A DNA stretch of 64,000 bases from Paracentrotus lividus (GCA_940671915.1 CALNVZ010003426.1:48535151-48599150), one strand, 5' to 3'. Counted from the first letter of the stretch, positions 33,850-45,467 are shown. The notes: generated by a model from the sequence alone, not told the origin. Numbers and translations are program-made.

Positions 33850-36290
33850 TTATCTAAATGACGTGTGGCATCACTAACATGAGAGTTCACTACAGGGCAC
33901 TGGATATATTTGAACAGACATTAGTAATGAACATAGGATTAAGTAGTCCTTCTAACTTGAGAGATTCCAGTTCAGTCTTTGCAAGCGTTGCTCGTAGGCA
34001 ATTTGACCTCGTCGTTGCTTCAAAGCGAGACGCGTTGCTCTGCGCTGAATCGACTCAAGTCTATTGATAGAGCCCACTTTGTGCGGTGTCCAAACGGAAG
34101 ACCATATTCGAGAATTGGGAGGACCAAACTTTATAGAGGGTGAAAACACCCCGATGAAAGACCCGCGGCTAGGCTGGTTATCAGGCAAGTAAACGATTTC
34201 CTCTAGAGATCACAAACGCAACATGGTTATCCAGACATACGATTGTTCATATTACACCAAATACTTTATCTCAGAACCACCTCCAACTGCGTATCATGAT
34301 ATGGTACTGTGCTTGGCCAGGATCTCGTTTCCAGGATATTCTCATGACTTAGTTTTGGATGTATTGAGACTCATTTTGTTTCTATTACACCAATCAGCAA
34401 GGGCATTGACATCATCCTGAAGAGCCTGTTGATCAGCGGGGTCGTGAGCGGTCGCGAAATAACAGTGTCATCTGCGAACAACGCACACCTCGACTTGACA
34501 GCATAGGAAGGCGTTGTAGAACAGATTAAATAGAGCAAGGCCCTAGGACACTCCCTTGCGGTATACCTGAGTAGGCGTTGACCACTCTGAGAAATGACCT
34601 TTATGTTGAACACGTTGCACTCTTCCAGATAGAAAAGAACGAATCCAAAACCAGATGTCACCAGAGATGTTATAGAGAGAAGTCTTCTGCAAAAGGATAT
34701 CATGAGGCATACGATCGAACGCTTTTGCGAAGTCGAAAAATATCGCATCGATCGAAGGTGGCTTACGTTTGTCCAGTTCCTGTAGCACGAATGGGTCAAA
34801 GACATCAGCTGGGTAACACATGACTTTTGATGAACAAAACCCGTGTTGGAACGGGGTAAGAAGACAATTTGATTCCATGTGGTCAAAGATCGCTTTGGTA
34901 ATCAAAGACTCCATCAGCTTGATAACAATAGATGTTAACGCGATGGACGGTAGTTTGAAACAACTGACTTATCTCCAGCTTGAACACTGGGACAATATTA
35001 GCGGATTTCCATCCTTCAGGTAATGATTGTTGGCGAAGCGACATATTGAACAGACGCTTCAGAACAGGCGATATCACATCCACTGATTTCTTGAGAAGGG
35101 TAGGAGTGATTAAATCAGGACCAGGGCTTTTCTTATCCTCCAACTGCATGATGTTCCTGTGAACTTCCTCAGAAGAAATTGAAATAGAACAGAGTCGAGG
35201 TAGTGGATGATTACATACATTGGTCCAGCCGGCAATACACATGGGGGAGGTAGATAGATTGGAAAAATGCTCCAAAGCTGTTAGCTATGTCATTGGCTTA
35301 TTGATGACATCCCGTCTACGAGTAGAATTGGAGGAGAAGTACTCTTCTTTCTAGATCTGACATATGCAAAGAAGCGCTTCCTGTTGTCCGGGAGAGCGAA
35401 GAGGTTATTAACATAGTTCCAGTAGCTAGCATTTATTGCGTTCTTTGATCATTGCCGGACAGTCTTGAACTATCCCAATCTCGTGAAGTTATTAGTAGAC
35501 TTAGCCCGCCTGATAAATTGTGTTTCTTAGTGATCAGTCTCTTTATTTCGTTAGTTATCCAAGGTTTTGACTTGATTTAGCAAGTTTCCGAGGAATCGCA
35601 TCACGGGAGGCAGCATGGAAAATGTCAAGAAAACCTTCCCAACTGGCATTGATGTCATTGGCATCAAAGAAGAGATCCCAAGGAGCTAGCTCAAGGAGTC
35701 GTTGAAAGTGGTCAAAGTCAGCTTCCTCAAACAAGAAAATTCACGAAATTGTTCCTGCATGTGTAAGGTTTCGGTGATCTCAGGGAAGATGACGCAAAGT
35801 GGTCACTACAAACAGGATTTGGCTCAGTAAACAGACACCAGTAGGTCTGGACGATTACGTACAGATGATCAATAATGGAGCCTCTTGTGGGGTCACGAGA
35901 AGATTGCCGTGTGAAGGTAGTTACCTGCTGCGATAGATCCACGGCTTCCAGCATAGATAACAATCTGGACTCAGCTCAGATACCAAAAGACATCTATGTT
36001 GAAATCCCCTGTGAGTATAATACCCCTGTAATTCGGTGATACCAACTGAATCTGATCAATATTATCCTGTAGACTGTCCCAGAAATCTGCAAGATTGTTT
36101 GGAGGTCGATATAAGGTACCAACAATCCATTTGGATCCATTGATAGATATCTCAGCAGCAACATTCTCCAAATCAGGGTGCTGGAGATTGGGTAATGACC
36201 GAGGGCACAAGGACTTCTTCTATAAAGATATGAACATAGGAAGTGATAAAATGTTAACTCTGGTAGGAACAACGTTTTAAGGTTACCCTG
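33850..36290 (-). pseudogene. 5'-truncated, frameshifted non-LTR retrotransposon (LINE)
   Basis: On the minus strand the ORF2-type domains occur in the expected order. An APE-type endonuclease shows GTLYRPPN (about 36120-36097), LTGDFNID (about 36015-35992) and the SDHF motif (about 35807-35796). A linker contains KSPGPD. The reverse transcriptase shows DFAKAFDRMPH (about 34734-34702) and the catalytic FADD box (about 34478-34467). A C-terminal part shows SVWTPH (about 34098) and LESIQRRATR (about 34059-34030). The order and motifs fit the Jockey/CR1/L2 group. The protein is spread over at least four frames with stops, so it is inactive. The N-terminal part of the endonuclease is missing, consistent with 5' truncation. 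It lies antisense to the putative gene B intron. Confidence 0.9.
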
Positions 36291-37192
36291 TGTACCATAT
36301 AAATCGTAATATGTTTGTATATTCAGTCATTTAAATGGGGGGAAATGTCCTCTTGGTTATTTTACTTTACACCATTGATGCCACTGAATCTATCATCAAA
36401 ACAAAAAAATAAAAATAAAAAAAATACATTTTTGTAGTCCTCATCTAAGATAGATCTATCTGTCTGATATGTTATGGTGATTCATTTATTTCTTTACCTT
36501 AAAATTATCAACTGTCCTGAACATGAAAATTGTGTTAATCGGGGATAAGTATACGTGCTTGCTGATTTTCAGACCCTCCTTTCATGTATGCATTTCACTG
36601 CAAACCAAATGGTGATTTGGTACATAAATATGCTATTTGTCGGTATAAAGAATTAGGTTCAGTACTAAATGGGACAATATTACTATTCGGCATTATTATT
36701 TTATATGGATGAGGCCATTTATACATACTAGATGTGAAAAAAATATGGCCAAATCCAATTTTTGTTTGCATGGACAAAATGTAACGTAACTAACCGGTAA
36801 CGTAACTAACCATTTTTTTTGGATACCGTACAAAAAAACATAAAGCTATTTCTAAAATTTGACGTCTCAAATAACTTGCCAAGAAACCAGTTACGACATG
36901 AATATTATGGTTTGTCTTGGTTGAACCTCGTTTGAGGAAGGTTTGAATGCAAAGTCTGTTCCCAAAAAAGCATGTCCACTTTTTGTAACGTAACTAACCA
37001 AAATTAAAGTTCTTGCTACAACTTACTGAAACGTGTGTCATGATTTCTTTTGTGGGGTTGAAGTAGGTTATGTTTATAGGTATTGACACTACAAAAATTT
37101 AACAATAATATCAAAGCGTCTTCATGTACGAGCTAACCTTAGAGTAAAAGTAGCCCTAAAGTGTAACGAAACTAATCATGGAATTGCCCATA
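36291..37192. mobile_element. Relic with repeated GTAACGTAACTAACC and a GGGCAATTCCATG end
   Basis: GTAACGTAACTAACC occurs at about 36782-36796, 36798-36812 and 36986-37000, with GTAACGAAACTAATC at about 37162. The right boundary is CATGGAATTGCCCA followed by TA (37191-37192). A left terminus is not visible next to it. The terminal motif matches the elements at 23538 and 42172. The part at 36291-36700 is unassigned. Confidence 0.5.
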
Positions 37193-37419
37193 TGTACATA
37201 TACATGTGATGGGGTACTTGGTATTGGTTGTAAAGGCAATGAATGCTTTCTTTCATAGTCAGGCCTGCTCAGCAACTTTTTTAAAGTTCTAAAAGAACAA
37301 AAGTACTGATTAAAAAACTGTTCTTGTATATCAATGCCATTGATATCAATACCACTTTTATTATTTCTTCACGGCTAATAATAGAAACTGTGCATGCATA
37401 ATAATGGGGTGAACTTTGT

Positions 37420-37745
37420 GTGACTGGTTGTACTAGTTCTAAAGCCTTGGCAGGGATACATCATCGCTCCATCTCCCGGATGTTGGATCGCATCCATGAG
37501 ATGGTGATTGTGTGCATAATATCGATCTCCTCAAACACTGTTAATTGAAGGAAAGACACAGCTCTACCGGGCCAAACCCTGGCTCGCAGACCCGTGTAAA
37601 AGGCTTTTTAATTCCGCAGGATTAGTCTGAAGATTTCATTAAGTAAAGTCTTTGGGTTCGCTCCAAGGCTGTTGGATTGTTTAATTGAGATATTGGGATG
37701 TCATCTAGGTTAGCGCATAATCCGCAGTGACGTCGACTGATCGTT
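37420..37745. other. High-complexity unique block, candidate regulatory module
   Basis: About 320 bases of non-repetitive, GC-richer sequence without inverted ends or an open frame. It contains GGATTA at 37619-37624 and TAATCC at 37718-37723, which are cores bound by Otx/Goosecoid-type homeodomains. This supports a regulatory guess only weakly. Confidence 0.35.
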
Positions 37746-37754
37746 GGCAGTGCA

Positions 37755-38330
37755 GCAGTCAACCAGTAAAGAAAAGAAATCGGAATGGGAAACAAAAAGA
37801 AGATTAAAAGAGTGGGATATTATAAAGGGAATTAAAGAGAGTGAAACCATGAAAGAGATTTCAAGAGAATAAAAGAGAGATAGAGAGCGAGCAAGATCAG
37901 AGAGACAAGATAGGGGCAGAGGAGAGATAGGATGAAGAAAAGAAGGAATGAAGGAGAGGAAAAAGAAAAGAAGGAAAGGGAGAGGGCATAAATTGGGGAC
38001 TGTCATACAGATTAAACAAGGAGAAGATACAAGGGGGAGAGAGGGAGAAGGAAATGTAGAATGAAGGCGGGAGAAAGAATGGAAAAGAATGGAAATGAAA
38101 GGAGAGAGAAAGAGGAGGAGAGAGAAAGAGGAGGAGAGAATTCGAGGGAGAAATATGAAAGAGGTAGAAAAAAGGAGATGTGGAAGATGAAAAGGAAAGA
38201 AGAAGAGAAGGGAAGGAAGGAAGGGAGGGGTGCGGGACGACATCACGAGAGGAGGATGAGAATGATAAAGTCTCAAAGAACGGAGGAAAGGGCTAAAGGA
38301 GAGGGAGAGGAAAAAAGAAGATGGAATGGA
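37755..38330. repeat. Purine-rich tract
   Basis: Nearly 580 bases are overwhelmingly A and G on the plus strand, with no simple period. The 227-codon open frame on the opposite strand is Ser/Leu/Phe low-complexity sequence produced by the strand bias. Confidence 0.85.
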
Positions 38331-38339
38331 CATGACCCT

Positions 38340-39540
38340 GGCCTCACTAATTCCTGACTGGAGTCGGTGTTTGGTAGTAAGCTTAGCAACCATAGACCTG
38401 GATAGTTATTTTGATGGGTGCATAATTTGTTGAATAGTAGACGAGGCTTCACATTCAATCAGTGTGCCAGTTTCTCTTCCTCCTGATTTCCAAACAATCG
38501 ATGCAAAGTGCCGTAAAATGCAGGTCTCCTGTCTTTGCATACCACTGCCGGTATTTAGCTGTCAAATTTGATTCTTGGGATGAACTTGCAATGGATACTT
38601 TATCTCTCTCTAAAGCCAAAGGCTCCAAGATATTGCACCATACAAAGACTTTTTAGCTGTCTAACTTCACCTTTTATCTGCAGTCATTCTGTACCAAAAT
38701 GCTTTGATATTTTGATATAACACCACAAAATCACATCATATCTAGATGGTATCAAGTTCATTCTCTTGACATGTCTTCATAAATTTACAAAAGATATTTG
38801 AATGGAATGAAAATTAACCTTTATTCCTTTACCAATAAAGAACATTCAGACATGTTAAGGTGTGTTGCCATCTGCTCCAGGCATTATATCCTCTCAGGTG
38901 TAAGGTTAGGGATAGGATAAGGTTAAGAAGTTGGTCCAGGGGCACTGTAGCATAAAATTTGCTATTATTCCTTTTCCCATCAATGTGAACTTTCATGAAA
39001 TACTGCATTTTGATTGGCTGTTGAGATCATGTTAGTTACCATTGATGTCAAAGTTACTATATTAGTAACTATATTTTGCAACGTACCGCAACTAGGGCGG
39101 AAGTTAGTTATTCGAATTGTGTTTGGGAATGACTGGAGCATTGTCTTTAAAGTGAATGTGATTGAACCCTTATTTAATCTGAATGATTCTTCTTGAATCA
39201 GTAGATGTCTCCATCCCTGTCTGTATAGCTATGTTTGTCATCACGTTCGGTAATTAGGTTAGAGACCCTTGAGCCGTGAAGCGATCATCAGCATCTTTCT
39301 AATCTGACCCTCACTTTTAGGGTTGCCAACTTGTACTTTTTACAGGGTCCAGGGATCACGATTCTGCTAATCCTTCCTTGCAAAATGACAGGAAAAAGAT
39401 CATTAACATAGCAGGTGTTACCGGTGAATGGTAGATTTACAATATGAGAGGAACTGCCGCAGGCTACATATGTATATGTTCCAATGTTTTAAGCTCCTTG
39501 ATGGTTAAGGGTCTAAATCTGTATGTTCTGTCATGGGGGT
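38340..39540 (+). other. Putative gene B intron, unassigned
   Basis: Includes AGGTTAGGGATAGG near 38903-38918 and TGATTGGCTGTTGAG near 39012, both of which look like repeat words. No gene was recognised. Confidence 0.45.
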
Positions 39541-39544
39541 TCTA

Positions 39545-39703
39545 GGACAATTATTCTGTGGACAACTACCCCCAGACAACTTCCCCCCCCCAAAAAAAAA
39601 AAAATAATAAATAAAAATAAAAAATCTACATCGTAACACCTAACCCTAACCCTACTTCTGAGGGGTAGTTGTCCTGGGGGTAATTATCCACGGGTAGTTG
39701 TCC
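39545..39703. mobile_element. TA-flanked foldback MITE, GACAAYTACCCC type (copy 2)
   Basis: GGACAATTATTCTGTGGACA then ACTACCCCC at the left, and GGGGTAGTTGTCC, GGGGGTAATTATCC and GGGTAGTTGTCC at the right. Flanked by TA at 39543-39544 and 39704-39705. The loop has a C9-A13 tract and CCTAACCCTAACCCTA. Confidence 0.75.
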
Positions 39704-39823
39704 TAATACGATGTCATGGATATTCTTTATTGAATGTACATGTATGAACCCACTGACTACTGAAAATGTCTTGGTCCCTGAGGTTCAGTACATGACCATG
39801 GGTCTCTGCAGGCAAACAATTAA

Positions 39824-40800
39824 AGGGGATGTTCGCCCTGGTTCTTGAAGTTGAAGTGTATAGTAAGCAAATAATCACTGTTGATTCAAATGATAGGCAA
39901 ACTATCACTTCTCAGGCAAGCTGGATAGCTATCTCCTCCGAAGCAAAGCTGAGGAGAGATAACATGTATATCTAGCTTGCCGAGGAAGTGATAGTTTGCC
40001 TGTCACTTGAAATCAAGAGGTGATTATTTGCTTTATATTCCACATCTGAAACATTTTGAGAGTAAGGGGAAAACCAATATTTTGGTTAAAAATTCAAGGT
40101 TCCTTGATCCTTAAAAAATCCACTCAAGTCATCAATGGCTGAACTTGTAATTGTAACGTTAACACGTACAAATAAAGTGCGCGCAATTTACTTTGCGCGT
40201 AGGCCTAGCTCAAATGGACTGAAGTGATTGTTACGTAACAAAGAAATTTAAAAAAGGAATTGTTACGTCACAGAGGAATTTATCTGTCGCTGCATGTGAG
40301 GTAAAATGATAGTACAAAAAACCCGAGTGACAACGTACTTTTTTTTGCGCATCCTAAAAATAATTGATAGCGCGTTTGCCGTTATGGCTCTACATGCTCT
40401 CTGGGGCGCTGAAGTGATCAGCGAAACACAAAAGTACTATCACTGCGAGTGATGATTGATGATGGGAAAGCTAAAATTATCACGTGATTGACTTTTGACC
40501 AACCCTGTTGCAACATTCTTAGTATGTGGGATATAATATTTCATAGATTTAATAACATCAACAGCATACATTTGTACATGGAGGTGAAAGGAGTAATATT
40601 GTCTGAATAAATGGCAATTAATGGAAATTGCATTACATTTACAAGGCATAAGGAAGAGTAGCTCACAAGTGACGATACAAAATGAAAACTTTAAACATTC
40701 ATAAAGTTTGTGAGTTATTTTTTTCAAATCATCTCTCATACTTTTCTTTCGTTTTCTGATTTGTTGAAAAATCGATTAAATTTCAGGGTGAACTTCCCCT
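39824..40800. mobile_element. TTAA-flanked element, AGGGGAAGTTCACCCTGG type (copy 2)
   Basis: AGGGGATGTTCGCCCTGG at the left and CAGGGTGAACTTCCCCT at the right, with TTAA at 39820-39823 and 40801-40804. An internal palindrome spans 39866-40032 with arms of about 80 bases. Same terminal family as 32718-33227, but twice as long and with an unrelated interior. No transposase motif. Confidence 0.8.
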
Positions 40801-41019
40801 TTAATATATTAAGGAATGTAAAGAGATTATTCAAAGTGTTGATCAATGTCAATCCACCTGTGATGATATGACGTCTAATGAGAGGCTTAGAAGCACATGT
40901 CTATCACCATCATTGCTCTCATGTACTCCTAGAATTGCCCCTAGGATTCATGTTTTGACAGAGGCCAACCGGTTCAACTCATCAAGAATCATGTGAATTA
41001 GTAAGCCGCAGTCAACAAA

Positions 41020-41296
41020 CAGTCGCGGATCCAGCCTGGACTCTGACAAAGGATTTTATTGGCCCATGCCCAAATAGCAAATATGATCCTAAATTGGGCC
41101 GATAAAAGCCTCTGTCGGAGCCAATTGTTCATTTATTTTTGTTTTGTATCTACATGTATAAGGTGCAGATCCAGCATTGGTTCCGAGGAAGGATTTTATT
41201 GGCCAAATTGTCTGAGGATAATAGTGGTTTTACTATTTTATTTGGGCATTGGCAAAAAAAATCCTTTGTCACAAGTCTAGGCTAGATCCAGTACTG
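41020..41296. mobile_element. hAT-like foldback element
   Basis: CAGTCGCGGATCCAG at the left and CTAGATCCAGTACTG at the right. Inner arms share GACAAAGGATTTT and ATGCCCAAATA, pairing for about 58 bases. An internal GGTTCCGAGGAAGGATTTTATTGGCC-like block (about 41179-41203) repeats the left arm in direct orientation. The target duplication is not clear. Confidence 0.7.
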
Positions 41297-41983
41297 TGAA
41301 GTTTTGGAAGTTGTGTAATGTAACTCGTACACTGAATCTGGGAGAAGTTGCTTCTTCGAGGTGCTGAAGATACATTTAAGCATGCTATTGTTTGTGTATG
41401 TTGAGCTCTACACTCATTATCCTAACCGTAATATTTCTTGAGGTATATCACAAAAGTGGTTATTATGGGAACAAGTTTTTTAATGCACAAATTAAGTAAT
41501 AGATACAAGTGGCTGTTAAAACATAATTAATGTAGTGTTTGTTAATGATACATAATGAATGTAACATCATCAGAAAGTTAATTTGAAATTACAAAATGGA
41601 TACCGAATTGAAACGAATATCAATATTTGTGAAGTAAGAATTAATTGATCATTATTACACATTTGAACAAAGAGGAGTAAAGCTTTTACAGTAAAGGTAA
41701 TGGGTGTACCGTGTAGTAAATGAGGGTCGTTGGAAAGGTTTTCTTAACACTAGCACGTGTCAGCTTATATTGCAAAGTATCAATTTGGAAACCTGATATA
41801 GGTAACCAATCTATCAGAAAGATTCATCTTCGTAGCTTGTTAACCTAGTCTACACACACAAGCTAGTTACTGAATAAATCTCCATGAATAGATAGCCACA
41901 TGTAGTCAAAGAAGTAGCCCCTGACATTTTTATTTAAAAAAATGTGTATTCCTACCTTTTAAATTTAAGAAATTTGAAAGTAG

Positions 41984-42003
41984 CCCCCCCCCCCCAAAAA
42001 AAA
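41984..42003. repeat. C12-A8 homopolymer junction
   Basis: Mirror image of the T-G tracts found elsewhere in the window. Confidence 0.9.
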
Positions 42004-42104
42004 GATATAAAAATAAAATCTGGAGCCTAACCTAATTGCTGGCTGTGTTTCTATCTAATTGACCTGGTATGAGGTTAATGCCTTTTAGGAGATTATTAGC
42101 ACAT

Positions 42105-42165
42105 GAACTTGGTTTTGAACCTAGGACCCACTCGTGTATGAGACCACTGCTCTACCACATAGGCC
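42105..42165 (-). ncRNA. tRNA-like SINE head (Pol III boxes)
   Basis: On the minus strand, TGGTAGAGCAGTGG (42144-42157) matches a Pol III A box and GGTTCAAAACC (42111-42121) is a full match to the B-box consensus. The two are about 22 bases apart, shorter than in an intact tRNA, and no acceptor stem is evident. This fits a tRNA-derived SINE fragment. The TA-flanked element at 42172 lies just beyond its 5' side. Confidence 0.55.
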
Positions 42166-42171
42166 TATATA

Positions 42172-43189
42172 AGGGCAAGTCCAAGCTATTTTGCGCTGTA
42201 ACAAACGGGACATTCAGAGACAAAAATAGGGCTTGTTTGAAAAATCTTACATGAAATCTCAATCCTTTGGTATATTCCTGAAGGTACTAAGAATGTTCAA
42301 CAAAAACATAAAAAATAGTTGTAATAACTCAATTCATAATTAATTTATGATCATTTAGTCGTTGGTAACAAACGGGACCGCAAAAAAAATGGTGTTTTCA
42401 AATTTTGACTTTGTTCACATATAACTGTGAATTTAAAAAGTAGATCTAAATTTGCAGAGTCATATCCTCTTAAACATGTAATAAACATTGTAAAGACATA
42501 TTTTAACGTTAATACAACTTCGAGTTTTCTGGCAAAGTTCAAGTTTTAAAAACTATTTCAGGTAACAAACGGGACAGTAACACACGGGACAATTATTCCC
42601 TGTAATATTTTTTATTAAACAATTGGTGTAGCCAAGGCGTAGCAACATCTTTTCTTAAAAAATCTCTCCGATAAAACAAAAGAAACATAATACAAAACAC
42701 AAATGTAAGAAAAACTTATTTTGTTTCATTTCTAAATGTGGGAGGGTGGGTAATAAAAATGTATGATTTTACATCAGCTCACTAACTTTTCTGAGACTAT
42801 TTCTGAGAACTGAATATTTCAAGTCTAGAAATATGGAAAGCTATGTGCTAGGTTCGTGATATTTTCACCAGAGTTAGCCAAGAAAATATAAAAACAGAAA
42901 ATGCGTACTTTTTGGTTGTACTCCTGTGACAAACCTCTTTTTTAAATGGTTGAAAATAGCATTTTTAATGCATTTTATATTTTTTTCATGAATATTAATG
43001 AGCATTGTGAAGTCATATGACAATGAAATGACTTTTTGAACTCATTTGCATTAAGTTCATTTCATACCCTTTATGATGATATATGACACATTATGTATAC
43101 CTTTACAAACCCAATGACACACTTGACACAAAAATGGTCGAAAAGTCGGAAAATCACAATCTCGGGAACAAATAGCGTGGAATTGCCCA
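42172..43189. mobile_element. TA-flanked element, GGGCAA(G/T)TCCA ends, TAACAAACGGGAC repeats
   Basis: The left end GGGCAAGTCCAAGCTATTTT and the right end, read in reverse complement as GGGCAATTCCACGCTATTTG, match in about 17 of 20 positions. TA flanks at 42170-42171 and 43190-43191. TAACAAACGGGAC is repeated subterminally (about 42190, 42367, 42563), with a variant TAACACACGGGAC adjacent to the last. About 1.0 kb, with no recognisable transposase. Confidence 0.7.
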
Positions 43190-43740
43190 TAACCAAAACG
43201 CTTCCTAAACAAAATGCATTTAGATAAAAAGGTATCTGGAGAGGCACAAAACTTATCATTGTAAAGGTGAGGAGTTCTTCTTTCTACAAAGAAACAAATA
43301 TAAAGAAAGCATGGAATATGAGTCCTCAATATTTGGATTACTTTTAAATAGATCTATGCTCTGTAAACTGACAAGGGTTTGTGATAGCAAACTACTTTTT
43401 AGCTTTCAATCCTTTCCCACCCTGCTGCCTGCACGGCCACCCGCCTGCCCGCCTTCCTTCCACCCCATATCGTTGAACAAGGTGATCATAGTGACATAAT
43501 TGAGAATTAATATTGTGTGCGTTGAGTCTCCTAGAGGTATAAGGGGAATTCATCAGCAGAAAAAGTTATTGTGCATCGCGTTTTAATTTAATCTTCAAGG
43601 CGCCCGATTTATAATGCGATCCCCATCGCTAATCGCGATTTGAGAGGAGGATGGATGGTTGGAGTGTGAGAGAATAGTGGAGAAAGCTTTTACACCGATA
43701 AGAGGGGATTTGCAGTATCGTGGAATGGTACGAGGTGATA
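43190..43740 (+). other. Putative gene B intron, unassigned
   Basis: Contains a CG-richer patch (CGCCCGATTTATAATGCGAT, CTAATCGCGATTTG, 43600-43650). No supported gene. Confidence 0.4.
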
Positions 43741-43752
43741 TGGGTATGGTTA

Positions 43753-44600
43753 CCCAAGGGGCGACCAGCAAGGAAAGTGAACAATCAGTGATGGCAAAGT
43801 ATGGATTTAAAGGGAAAGCAGCACTTGTCTTTACACACATGTATTATTATTATGATATTACTTTATGTAGGAAAGTAATTTACAGCATAGAGAAAAAAAA
43901 ACAAGGTCATACATAAAATGATATTTTTCTTTTTTAAAGCCACATGGATGAAAGGAACTTTGTATTGTATTGTTTTATTTATTCAAATACAGTATAAAAA
44001 ACCTGCTATCAGACGCAAAACTGTTTTTCAGCATGTCTGTACATACATAATACATACAATGACTAATTACAACATAAAAAATTACAAATACAAAAATAGT
44101 AGGGAAAAAAAGTCAAAAGAAGACCCCTCAGTCACGGTTGTCGAACATACTAATGAGGGGTGGGGGTATAATATTAGAAACATGTATGGAAAATATTTTC
44201 GACACTTTTCGATAACTGCAGCCCTTCAATCCTCTTTTTTATGATAACTTGGCTAAGATGGTGTAGAGAAATTGCATAATTATATAAATAGTAATACTTT
44301 GTATAAAAACTTATAGACGGGATATTTTTGTATACACCCAATCGGCAACCAGCAAGGAAAGTGAACAATCGGTGATTGCAAAGTACATATTGAAAGGGAA
44401 AACTGATGTCTTATGCAAACATCAAAAGATATTGCATATTCCTATGGATTTGAGTTTTAAAATTTGAGATGAGGAGAAATGATATTCATATCAGTAACCC
44501 TGTTGACCAGTACTAGCATTGAGAATCCTTCGGGAATCAGTGATTGCATAATTGCAAAGTATGCATTAAAGGCCAGAGCACAGTCAAATAACATTATAGA
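43753..44600. repeat. Three copies of an ACCAGCAAGGAAAGTGAACA repeat
   Basis: Copies at about 43755-43830, 44337-44410 and, more diverged, 44520-44590. Shared blocks are ACCAGCAAGGAAAGTGAACA, TCRGTGATKGCAAAGTA and a TTAAAGG(G/C) end. All are in the same orientation. Confidence 0.7.
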
Positions 44601-45355
44601 GAATTTATCTTTAAATTTTTGATAATGGGAGGTGATCTCATACCCTTTTCGTAGTCGGAATTAAACCAGTCTTAGTAAATTTGCAAGCATGGGCACAGAG
44701 AAGAGTTTTGGTTTAACACTCATGCCAATTTTGTTTTTGAAGGGAGAGCAAAGTAATTCTTTCGCATTGATAAATTATAATTTCTTATTAGATATGTTTT
44801 TACAGATCTATGAAGGTAAACTCACATAATGGAAATTTATAAAAAGAGAAATTTGTTTTCTTGAAATCATATTTGGAAACAAAATGACTTTTTCATTTGG
44901 TGTATTCAAAATGTAAGATAGGGTGTATTTCTGGCTTCTCACTGAAATTATCAAAGAAGTGAACATTAATTGAGACTCTTATTTTAATGATGGTAAAATG
45001 AAACATTTCACAACTTGATGTTAAAGTACGAGTCATACGTCAATTGTATTTGACTTCAATAAATGAGATAATTGCCCCCAAACAAAAAGTGTATTCTGAA
45101 GGTCTGTTAATGACTGCACTGTACATAAAGGATTCAGTTAACAGTAAGGGTTCATGGGATGTTAAATGGCCAGATTAATTTATGATGGTGGACAATGACA
45201 ATTAAGATCAATTAAAAGAACGTGCCAAAGAGCTCTGACATCAGAACAACTCCCTTGTATTCTAAATGTGAGTCACATGGGTGAGACAGATGACAGATCA
45301 AAGAAACAAGTTACATGACAATGGAGATCTTCTTCTTTAATTACATGTCATATCA
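44600..45355 (+). other. Putative gene B intron, unassigned
   Basis: AT-rich with no recognised features. Confidence 0.45.
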
Positions 45356-45359
45356 ATCA

Positions 45360-45467
45360 AACTACTTTGAGACGGTTCTTTGAAACTGCTTTGAGACAGT
45401 TTTCGAAAATTCTCTCTGAGACATCTCTAATACTTTTAGGAGATGTCTCCTCGAAGTGAGATACCAC
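45360..45467. mobile_element. GAGACGTCTC-type element, truncated (copy 3)
   Basis: The right end TGAGATACCAC (45457-45467) is intact. Inside are GAGACGG, GAGACAG, GAGACATCTC and GGAGATGTCTCC. The left GTGGTATCTCA end is missing. Confidence 0.6.

Noticed and set aside
33850..36290. Retroviral or viral polymerase
   Set aside because: The endonuclease and reverse transcriptase motifs and their order are those of a non-LTR retrotransposon. No LTR, protease or integrase is present.
37710..38393. 227-codon minus-strand frame that could be read as a membrane protein
   Set aside because: The hydrophobic and Ser-rich composition follows from the purine-biased plus strand; no domain or conserved spacing is visible.
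42105..42165. Functional tRNA gene
   Set aside because: A and B boxes are too close and no acceptor stem or full cloverleaf can be drawn.
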